Shown here one piece after another: positions 6,987 through 13,650 of a DNA stretch of 14,422 nt. Position numbers and translations under genes: made by a program. Within the stretch, counting starts at the first letter, position 1. Every line of letters starts with the position of its first letter. Source of the DNA: Bacillota bacterium (GTDB lineage Bacteria; Bacillota; Desulfitobacteriia; Desulfitobacteriales; JAJXUE01); assembly GCA_021786555.1 (NCBI GenBank), contig JAJYNB010000064.1:1-14422 (forward strand). The letters are read 5' to 3'. The notes below the pieces were generated by a model. It did not search any database, was not told the origin of the DNA, and saw only the letters and a list, made by a program, of their open reading frames with translations.

Positions 6987-8888
6987 GTGGAACAGTACAG
7001 TGTCCGTTTCTTGCCAGACAATCTCACAGTCCAGGTACCGGCTGAAACCTCGATTCTAAGCGCAGCCGGCAAGGCTGGAATAGTGATTAAATCGGGTTGT
7101 GGCGGCAAAGGCTCCTGTGGAGCTTGCCAGGTTGTGTTGATGTCCGGTGAGGTCAAGGTTGAAGGTACTGGTAAACTCTCGCATGAGCAGATCGAGGCTG
7201 GGGTTCACCTGGCCTGCAAAACCAAGGTTATGGGGGATTTGAGCGTTGAAGTTCCCCCAGAGTCCAGGCTGCAGGAGCACCAAGTCCTGACTGGTTCCAT
7301 CAAGGGACTTCTGTCGGAAAAGGAAGTAAACCTGCTGCAGAAATACGGCCTAAAGCCACTGGCCCGGAAAATCCAGTTCAGCTTGGCAGAGCCCACGCTG
7401 ACGGAAAACACCGCCGATTGGGCTAAGCTGTACCTGGAACTCAAAAAACATTTGGGCGAAGGGAAAATTGACGTCCCCCTGAGTGTGGTGCGGGATTTGC
7501 CCGAAGTACTGCGCGCCGGCAAGTGGCAGGTTACTGTTACAGTAGCGGATCTTCCCGAACGGTCTGAGGTTATCAAAGTCGAACCGGGCCAGTCAACTAC
7601 ACCGGCCTACGGGTTGGCCATAGATATCGGCACAACCACCGTGGTAGTTTATCTGGTGAACCTGGAAAGCGGCGAAATCATTGACAAGCAGGGGACCTAC
7701 AACAAACAGGCACGCTATGGTGATGATGTAATCAGCCGGATTGTATTTTCGGTCGATGCTCCCGGCAACCTGGAAGAAATTCAGGGCGCTGTGGTCAACA
7801 CTGTAAACGAACTGGTGGACAGCATCTGCCGCAAACACAAAGTACAGCGGGAAGATATTGCCGGGGCTGTGGCCGCAGGGAATACCACTATGACCCAATT
7901 GTTCCTGGGCGTGTCGCCCAAGTATGTCCGGCTTGAACCCTATATCCCCACTTTCAGTTACGTACCGCCGGTAACAGCGGGCGAGCTGGGCCTGCACATG
8001 AATCCCCGCGGACCGGTGATCATGTTCCCTTCCGTCGCCAGTTATGTAGGCGGGGACATCGTGTCCGGAGTGTTGGTTACAGATATGGCCAATGCGGACG
8101 AACTGGTTTTGTTCATTGACATCGGAACCAACGGTGAAATTGTCCTAGGCAACCGGGATTGGCTGGTTTCCTGCGCCTGTTCCGCCGGACCCTGTTTCGA
8201 GGGCGGCGGCATCACTTTCGGGATGCGGGCCATGCCTGGTGCTATTGAGCGGGTCGATATAGATCCCCATACCTATGATGTGGAACTGAAGGTTGTGGGA
8301 GGCCGCAAGCCCGTAGGCATCTGCGGTTCCGGACTGGTAGACTGCCTGGCCAAACTCAGGGAAGCGGGCATCATTGACCGGGCCGGCAACTTTCAGAAGG
8401 ATATCGAGTCCCATCGCATCAGGCAGACCGAAGAGGACAAGGAGTTTGTGCTGGCTTGGGCCCACCAGGCTGAAGGTGAAAAGGATATTGTCATCAGCGA
8501 GAACGATGTGAAGAACCTGATCCGGGCCAAGGGCGCCATTTATGCGGGGATTCGCTCCCTGCTCCGGATGGTCAGCCTGGAAGTTGAGATGATCGACAAG
8601 ATCGTCATCGCCGGCGGATTTGGCAATTACCTGAATGTGCCCGATGCCGTGCAGATTGGACTTCTGCCGGACCTTCCGAGTGAACGCTACGAGTTTATCG
8701 GCAACAGCTCGGTCAAAGGAGCTCATCTGGCGCTGCTTTCACGGCAGGCTAGGGTGGAAGCCGTGGAACTTGGCAAAAAGATGACATATCTGGAGCTTTC
8801 GGTAGGAAACGACTTTATGGATGAGTTTGTCTCAGCTTTGTTTTTGCCCCACACCGACCTGTCCCTGTTTCCGTCGGTAGACTCGTAG
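6987..8888 (+). CDS. acsV: Reductive activator of the corrinoid iron-sulfur protein (RACo)
   Basis: This 633-residue protein couples ATP hydrolysis to reduction of inactivated Co(II) in AcsCD. Domains in order: a plant-type [2Fe-2S] ferredoxin domain with C38, C44, C47 and C77; a linker and middle region to about residue 205; then an ASKHA-type ATPase domain with phosphate loops DIGTTT (213-218) and DIGTNGE (378-384) and the adenosine motif AGGFG (542-546). Length and layout match RACo/AcsV proteins. The start is probably GTG 6987; GTG 6978 is the alternative. Its position between acsC and acsD fits its substrate. A weak start codon is reasonable for a repair enzyme needed in small amounts, but that is inference. 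Confidence 0.93.
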   Translation: MEQYSVRFLPDNLTVQVPAETSILSAAGKAGIVIKSGCGGKGSCGACQVVLMSGEVKVEGTGKLSHEQIEAGVHLACKTKVMGDLSVEVPPESRLQEHQVLTGSIKGLLSEKEVNLLQKYGLKPLARKIQFSLAEPTLTENTADWAKLYLELKKHLGEGKIDVPLSVVRDLPEVLRAGKWQVTVTVADLPERSEVIKVEPGQSTTPAYGLAIDIGTTTVVVYLVNLESGEIIDKQGTYNKQARYGDDVISRIVFSVDAPGNLEEIQGAVVNTVNELVDSICRKHKVQREDIAGAVAAGNTTMTQLFLGVSPKYVRLEPYIPTFSYVPPVTAGELGLHMNPRGPVIMFPSVASYVGGDIVSGVLVTDMANADELVLFIDIGTNGEIVLGNRDWLVSCACSAGPCFEGGGITFGMRAMPGAIERVDIDPHTYDVELKVVGGRKPVGICGSGLVDCLAKLREAGIIDRAGNFQKDIESHRIRQTEEDKEFVLAWAHQAEGEKDIVISENDVKNLIRAKGAIYAGIRSLLRMVSLEVEMIDKIVIAGGFGNYLNVPDAVQIGLLPDLPSERYEFIGNSSVKGAHLALLSRQARVEAVELGKKMTYLELSVGNDFMDEFVSALFLPHTDLSLFPSVDS

Positions 8889-9005
8889 TTCGATATTCGA
8901 TATTCGATGTTCGATTGCTTGCATTTCTTTCAACAACTTGCATATCTGCAAGCCCGTGAGAGAAAGCTTGAATCGAAGCACGAACCACGAACCACGAATA
9001 TCGAA
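8889..9005. repeat. Inverted arms built of 7-bp tandem units (TTCGNNN / NNNCGAA)
   Basis: The left arm (8889-8916) is four 7-bp units: ttcgata, ttcgata, ttcgatg, ttcgatt. The right arm (8971-9005) is five units: aatcgaa, gcacgaa, ccacgaa, ccacgaa, tatcgaa. The right arm is an imperfect reverse complement of the left, and the outermost and innermost units match exactly. Between them, 8937-8942 (cttgca) and 8947-8952 (tgcaag) form a 6-bp stem with a tatc loop. The block fills almost the whole gap between acsV and the next gene and ends at its ribosome site. It is a dispersed or slippage-derived repeat of unknown role. Confidence 0.7.
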
Positions 9006-9007
9006 AA

Positions 9008-9014
9008 AGGAGGG
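9008..9014 (+). promoter_or_regulatory. Ribosome binding site supporting a TTG start
   Basis: AGGAGGG lies 8 bases before TTG 9023. The strong site and the conserved N-terminus (AKHIAVAGKGGVGKTT) decide this start although the codon is rare. Confidence 0.75.
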
Positions 9015-9022
9015 TAATAAGA

Positions 9023-9778
9023 TTGGCCAAGCATATCGCAGTGGCAGGCAAAGGAGGAGTTGGGAAGACTACTTTCACGGCCCTGATGTTAAAGCATTTA
9101 ATTGAAAGTAAACCGGGGGCATCATTCCTGGCTGTCGACGCCGACCCCAACGCCAATCTGAACGAAGCATTGGGTCTGGACGTGTCCATAACCATATCTG
9201 ATCTTCTGGAAGAAACCAAGGATCCTAAGGCCATACCTGCCGGAATGCCCAAAGACGTTTTTGTGGAATATAAGCTGCAGCAATCCCTGGTCGAGAGCAA
9301 ACAGATTGACTTGCTGGTGATGGGCGGTCCTCAGGGGGCGGGGTGCTACTGCTACCCCAACGACCTCCTGCGCAAGCACCTGGAGCACCTGAGCGAAAAC
9401 TACGATTATATGGTGGTGGACACCGAGGCTGGTCTCGAACACATCAGCCGCCGCACCATCCCGAGAATTGACGTGATGTTTGTGATCAGCGACAGTTCCG
9501 CCAGGGGGATTCGTTCGGCCAAAAGAGTCAATGACCTGATACAGGGCATAAAGACTCCGGTCGGCGCGGTATATCTGGTGGTGACCAAGACTACCGAAGG
9601 CAGCCTGGAAGGCCTCCAGGAGGAGATTGCCAGGACAGGTCTGGAACTGATTGGCGATATTCCCTTAGATCCGCAGGTTGCTTCCCAAGACCTGCAGGGA
9701 AAAGCCTTGTTCGACTTGCCCGATGACTCCCTGGCAGTTCAGGCTGTGGAAAAAATTATCAAGAAAGCCAAAGTGTAA
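9023..9778 (+). CDS. cooC: Second CooC/AcsF-type nickel-insertion ATPase
   Basis: This 251-residue P-loop ATPase is in the same family as the protein at 242 but clearly diverged from it. The deviant Walker A GKGGVGKTT is at 9-17, the switch segment VDADPNAN near 38-45, a Cys-x-Cys pair at C108 and C110 (GCYC), and the Walker B-like VVDTEAG follows. In this family the Cys pair binds Ni or Zn at the dimer interface. One paralogue, called AcsF, is known to load nickel into the ACS A-cluster, while CooC loads CODH. The two copies in one operon suggest such a split, but I cannot assign which is which. Translation starts at TTG. It sits between acsV and acsD, after the 7-bp repeat block. Confidence 0.9.
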   Translation: MAKHIAVAGKGGVGKTTFTALMLKHLIESKPGASFLAVDADPNANLNEALGLDVSITISDLLEETKDPKAIPAGMPKDVFVEYKLQQSLVESKQIDLLVMGGPQGAGCYCYPNDLLRKHLEHLSENYDYMVVDTEAGLEHISRRTIPRIDVMFVISDSSARGIRSAKRVNDLIQGIKTPVGAVYLVVTKTTEGSLEGLQEEIARTGLELIGDIPLDPQVASQDLQGKALFDLPDDSLAVQAVEKIIKKAKV

Positions 9779-9811
9779 TTTTGGGTTACACGCAAGGAAG
9801 GAGAGCAGTAA

Positions 9812-10780
9812 ATGGCTGTTACATTGGTTAAGGAGAGATGGCAGAGCCGCGTAGGCGAAGTTATTCTCGGCGCTACCCCCGAACAGGGAGGCACCCGCAG
9901 TCACACAATCACCGTAGGTGGAGACGGCACCCTGCCTTTCTTACATTTTGAAGGTACCGTTGCAAACCGCCCGGTTGTAGCTCTGGAAGTGAATGATGTT
10001 GAACCCGATTGGAGCCCGCGCTTAAAAGAATACTATGCGGATGTGATTAACAACCCTGCTGCCTGGGCAAAAAAATGCGTGGACGAGTATGGGGCAGACC
10101 TCATCTACCTCAAACTGGTCGGCGCCAACCCTGAAGGAGCTAACCGTACCCCAGCCGAATGTGCCCAGACTGTAAAGGACGTACTGGCTGCTGTAAGCGT
10201 ACCCCTTATCGTGGTCGGGTGCGAAGAAGCGGAAAAAGACAATGAAGTCATGGCTGCCGTAGCAGAAGCAGCTGCCGGCGAAAACCTGCTCATCGGCTTG
10301 GCCGAGCAGGAAAACTACAAGTCCATCACTGCCGCTGCTATGGTTCATAAGCATTCCGTAATTGCCCGTTCTCCGCTGGATATCAATATCTGCAAACAGT
10401 TGAACATTCTGATCAATGAAATGGGCCTTCCTCTGAACAAAATTATCATTGACCCCATGATTGGCGGCCTGGGCTTTGGCCTGGAGTATGCCTATTCCAT
10501 CATGGAGCGTGCCCGCCTAGGCTCCCTGGTCAACGACAAAATGCTGGCCATGCCCATGGTTTGCACCCCTGGTTACGAAGCAAACCGCGCCAAAGAAGCC
10601 AACGCCGGCATCGAAGACTTCCCCGCCTGGGGCGACCTGCACGACCGCGGCACCATGTGGGAAGCGCTGACCGCAACTTCCCTGATTCAAACCGGCGCCA
10701 GCATCCTCCTGATGAGAAACCCCGAAGCCGTAAAACTGGTGAAGCAAAACATCGAAGAACTGATGGTGTCAAACGCGTAA
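9812..10780 (+). CDS. acsD: Corrinoid iron-sulfur protein, small (delta/beta) subunit
   Basis: This 322-residue TIM-barrel subunit pairs with AcsC to hold the cobamide and present the methyl group to AcsE and AcsB. The length matches the family (about 323). Recognisable family stretches include ALEVNDVEPDW near residues 57-67, the IIIDPMIGGLGFGLEYAYS segment near 210-228, and AWGDLHDRGTMWEALTATSLIQTGA near 273-297. It has no Fe-S cysteine motif, as expected for this subunit. The start is ATG with AAGGAG at 9798-9803. It is 33 bp after the second cooC and 39 bp before acsE. Frame and length look intact. Confidence 0.95.
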   Translation: MAVTLVKERWQSRVGEVILGATPEQGGTRSHTITVGGDGTLPFLHFEGTVANRPVVALEVNDVEPDWSPRLKEYYADVINNPAAWAKKCVDEYGADLIYLKLVGANPEGANRTPAECAQTVKDVLAAVSVPLIVVGCEEAEKDNEVMAAVAEAAAGENLLIGLAEQENYKSITAAAMVHKHSVIARSPLDINICKQLNILINEMGLPLNKIIIDPMIGGLGFGLEYAYSIMERARLGSLVNDKMLAMPMVCTPGYEANRAKEANAGIEDFPAWGDLHDRGTMWEALTATSLIQTGASILLMRNPEAVKLVKQNIEELMVSNA

Positions 10781-10819
10781 ATCACCTGCCCTAAAGTTTT
10801 TGAGAGGATGTGTACTTGA

Positions 10820-11614
10820 GTGTTAATTATTGGCGAACGCATCAACGGCATGTTTACGGATATCGGCGAGGCTTTGAAAAATAAGGATCCTAAGCCCCTG
10901 CAGCACTGGGCAGTGAAGCAGGAAGAGGGCGGCGCCCACTACCTGGACGTGAACAGCGGCCCGGCAATTCCCAAAGAAGAGCGCCCAGAAGCTTATGAAT
11001 GGATGGTTAAGACTATCCAGGAAGTGTCCAATCTGCCGCTTTGTCTGGACTCCACCAACTACGACGCCATCGAGGCCGGGCTGAAACACCTGAAACGCTC
11101 CGGCATGATTAACTCCGTCCCGGCTGAAAGGCCAAAAATCGAGCGGGTGTTCCCCATGGCCGTGCAGTATAATGCTGCCGTGATTGGCCTGACTATGGAC
11201 AAAGTAGGCATTCCTTTAAACGCTGAGAACCGGATTGCTTTCGCCATGGAACTAGTGGCTGCGGCTGATGAGTTCGGTTTGCACATGGAAGACCTGTATA
11301 TCGACCCCCTGATTCTCCCCTGCAACGTGGCCCAAGACCATGCCCCGGAAGTCCTGGAAGCTATCCGTATGGTTAAAACCCTGTCCAATCCCGCTCCCAA
11401 GACTGTCCTGGGTCTCTCCAATGTGTCACAAAAGGCGCCTGACCGTCACCTGATCAACCGTACTTACATGGCTATGGCCATGGCTGCCGGACTTGATGCG
11501 GCTATCGTTGACGCCAATGATGATGACCTGATTGCTACAGCAGCTACGGCGGAAATCCTGCTCAACAAGAGTATCTATTGCGACTCCTACATCAAAGTGT
11601 TTAAGAGCCGTTAA
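10820..11614 (+). CDS. acsE: Methyltetrahydrofolate:corrinoid/iron-sulfur protein methyltransferase
   Basis: This 264-residue pterin-binding TIM-barrel enzyme moves the methyl group from CH3-THF to Co(I) of the corrinoid protein. The sequence closely follows Moorella MeTr as I remember it (MLIIGERINGMF at the start, YIDPLILP in the middle, LGLSNVSQ later). Folate-site residues are present as D77, N98, D162 and N201, which correspond to Moorella D75, N96, D160 and N199. The start is GTG 10820 with a modest GAGAGGA site at 10802-10808. A stretch of hairpins follows the stop, which separates the acs part from the hdr/met part. Confidence 0.96.
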   Translation: MLIIGERINGMFTDIGEALKNKDPKPLQHWAVKQEEGGAHYLDVNSGPAIPKEERPEAYEWMVKTIQEVSNLPLCLDSTNYDAIEAGLKHLKRSGMINSVPAERPKIERVFPMAVQYNAAVIGLTMDKVGIPLNAENRIAFAMELVAAADEFGLHMEDLYIDPLILPCNVAQDHAPEVLEAIRMVKTLSNPAPKTVLGLSNVSQKAPDRHLINRTYMAMAMAAGLDAAIVDANDDDLIATAATAEILLNKSIYCDSYIKVFKSR

Positions 11615-11620
11615 GTATGT

Positions 11621-11634
11621 CTGGCTGCGGCCAG
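11621..11634. repeat. Small 5-bp hairpin after acsE
   Basis: ctggc (11621-11625) pairs with gccag (11630-11634) around a TGCG loop, 6 bases after the acsE stop. It stands directly before the larger hairpin and has no T-run. Its role is unknown. Confidence 0.4.
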
Positions 11635-11641
11635 GCAGGAG

Positions 11642-11674
11642 GAAGTCCCCAGCTGTACGACGGCTGGGGACTTC
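11642..11674 (+). promoter_or_regulatory. Very strong hairpin between acsE and hdrA-mvhD
   Basis: Arms 11642-11653 and 11663-11674 pair perfectly over 12 bp. Pairing continues inward for three more positions (one G-U wobble) to a 3-base ACG loop, giving a 15-position stem. The bases after it (attaaattcttg) are AT-rich but not a T-run. It may be a weak terminator or attenuator, a processing site that sets relative expression of the acs and hdr/met parts, or a dispersed palindrome. Only the structure is certain. Confidence 0.6.
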
Positions 11675-11703
11675 ATTAAATTCTTGAACTGGAGGGGGAA
11701 AGG

Positions 11704-13650
11704 ATGGGAAGTCCGCAAGCAGAAAATCGCACCGGCATATTTTTCTGTAATTGTGACGGAAAATTCAGTGATATTCTGGACTTTCGCGCGATAATCGGCG
11801 GCCTGGACCTGTCCTCCGGTGAAATTGTGCAGGAAGTGCCTGGCCTGTGCAAAGAAGAGGGACAGATACAGCTTTCCCAGTCCATCCGGGCTGCTTCCCT
11901 GAATGGTCTGGTCATTGCCGGCTGCAGGGAGGACCGTTTGAACAAAGCCTGTCTCTTTACGGCCCATCAGCATGGCATCGGCCCTCACCGCACGGTTTTT
12001 GTCAATCTCCAGGACCTTTGTGTGAATGTACACAACCCAGGCGGCCCAATCGACCTGAAGGCAGCCCACCTGACCCAACAAGCCTTGGTGGGGCTCAGGC
12101 TGCAGCTGCCGGTAGAAGATTTGAAACTGCTGGTTTTTCCCGCGGTCATGGTAATCGGCGGGGGAGAGGCTGCCTCTGAGGTGGCTGGGGAAGTGATTAA
12201 ACAACAGCCGGTGATCCTGGTGGATGAAGGGGCTCCGCCCCAGGTAGGCCTGGCCACAAGCTATGCCGGCTGCCGGGTAACTGGGGTCGGCGGGCAGGCG
12301 GGACGCTTTACTGTCACACTGCAGGGGCCGGAGGAAGATGTCCAGGTCAGGGTCGGGGGCATTGTGGTTGCCTTGGACACTCCCAAACTGATTGACCCAT
12401 CGCTCCAGCTGCCGGACTCAGAGGGCATAGTCGGAGTCAGCAGGTTCAGTGTGGACGGGGCAGAGGATTGGCACGGCAAGACTGTAGCCTTTGTTATGGG
12501 GGACGGCGAGTCCCAGGCTTTTCATTCCACGGCGCGTGCCTTGGAGCTTGCCTTGGAGCTGAGGGAGAAGTACGGGGCCAGGGTAGAATTTTTCTTTAAG
12601 CAAATGAAGGTGGCCGGCCAAGACCTGGAGTACAGGTACAGACTGGCCCGGGAAAAGGGCGTCAGGTTTAACCGCTACCATGATCCCCTGGATGTGCATG
12701 TAAATGTGCTGGGAGTAACCATCCAGTATAACGATCCGCAGCTGACCGGGAACGAACCGTCGCGGGTGCTTGCAGACTGCCTGGCAGCGGGTGAAGTAAA
12801 CCTGCCCGCGCCGGAAACCGCCAGGTTGAGTGAAGTGCTGCAGGTCAAGCTTGGTCCGGGCGGATTCTTTCAGCCTGACAATATCAACCTGCTGCCATCC
12901 CGGTCCAACCGGGAAGGAGTATATTTTGTCGGCGCATGCCACCACCCGGTTCATCTCCTTGATACCGCTTTGGAAAGTAAAGCTGTTGCCGCAAAACTGG
13001 CCCGGTTTGCCCGCGGTTACGTAAATCTCCCCCAACTCCAAGCCATAGTGGATTCAGAGAAATGTGCTCTTTGCCTAACCTGTTACAGAACTTGTCCCCA
13101 TAAAGCTGTTGACATCAATCATGAAGCGGAGTCTGCCAGAATCGATCCCCTGGCCTGCCAGGCCTGCGGTATCTGTGCCGCGGAATGCCCGGCTAAAGCC
13201 ATTGAATTGCCGCGTTTTCGTAACCGGCAGCTCATAGCCCAATTGGGCTGCACGGGCAAAGTGGTCGCCTTTGCCTGCGAGAATTCGGGCGTGGCCGCGG
13301 CCGAGTTGGCCGGAGTCCTAAACCGTAAATACCCGGCGGAGGTGGAAGTAATCAAGGTACCCTGTGCCGGTAATGTCGGAGAGGATTATATGCTGAGAGC
13401 CTTTGAAAACGGCGCCGAGGGAGTGCTGCTCCTTACCTGTCATACGGGCAATTGCAAGAGCCTGCTTGGCAATACCCGAGCAGAAGCACGCCTGCAAAGG
13501 ACCCGGGAGGCCCTGGCAAGTGCAGGAATCGAGCCGCGGCGGGTACAAATGCAAACCCTGGCCTCCAACTCCGCCCACAGATTTGTGCAGTCTGTTTCCG
13601 GCCTGGTTGAGAGTATAGAGCTCATGCGCGGGGAAGGTGAAACAAGATGA
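11704..13650 (+). CDS. HdrA-like iron-sulfur protein fused to an MvhD-like [2Fe-2S] domain
   Basis: This 648-residue protein is probably an electron-transfer partner of methylene-THF reductase. Residues 1-110 resemble the HdrA N-terminus, with the Cys set C15, C17, C49, C74 and the later C106. VMVIGGGEAASEVAGE (148-163) followed by VILVDEG (170-176) looks like a dinucleotide-binding fold, but the usual HdrA stretch after it (IGG and the following cysteines) is not recognisable, so FAD binding is uncertain. The HdrA-like segment GVYFVGACHHPVHLLDTALESKAVAAKLA is at 405-433. Two [4Fe-4S] motifs follow: C454/C457/C460/C464 and C485/C488/C491/C495. The C-terminal part (about 518-630) is MvhD-like, with C525, C554, C579 and C584. 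The ATG has GGAGG at 11691-11695. The stop overlaps the metV start, so the two are probably translationally coupled. No hdrB or hdrC is seen here, unlike the separate hdrCBA-mvhD genes beside metVF in Moorella. Confidence 0.85.
   Translation: MGSPQAENRTGIFFCNCDGKFSDILDFRAIIGGLDLSSGEIVQEVPGLCKEEGQIQLSQSIRAASLNGLVIAGCREDRLNKACLFTAHQHGIGPHRTVFVNLQDLCVNVHNPGGPIDLKAAHLTQQALVGLRLQLPVEDLKLLVFPAVMVIGGGEAASEVAGEVIKQQPVILVDEGAPPQVGLATSYAGCRVTGVGGQAGRFTVTLQGPEEDVQVRVGGIVVALDTPKLIDPSLQLPDSEGIVGVSRFSVDGAEDWHGKTVAFVMGDGESQAFHSTARALELALELREKYGARVEFFFKQMKVAGQDLEYRYRLAREKGVRFNRYHDPLDVHVNVLGVTIQYNDPQLTGNEPSRVLADCLAAGEVNLPAPETARLSEVLQVKLGPGGFFQPDNINLLPSRSNREGVYFVGACHHPVHLLDTALESKAVAAKLARFARGYVNLPQLQAIVDSEKCALCLTCYRTCPHKAVDINHEAESARIDPLACQACGICAAECPAKAIELPRFRNRQLIAQLGCTGKVVAFACENSGVAAAELAGVLNRKYPAEVEVIKVPCAGNVGEDYMLRAFENGAEGVLLLTCHTGNCKSLLGNTRAEARLQRTREALASAGIEPRRVQMQTLASNSAHRFVQSVSGLVESIELMRGEGETR

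Noticed and set aside
8889..9005. CRISPR-like array
   Set aside because: Units are 7 bp and contiguous, with no spacers of CRISPR length, and they turn to the opposite orientation in the second half.
11642..11674. Classical intrinsic terminator ending the acs operon
   Set aside because: The stem is strong, but the following bases lack a T-run, and the next gene is functionally linked and on the same strand.
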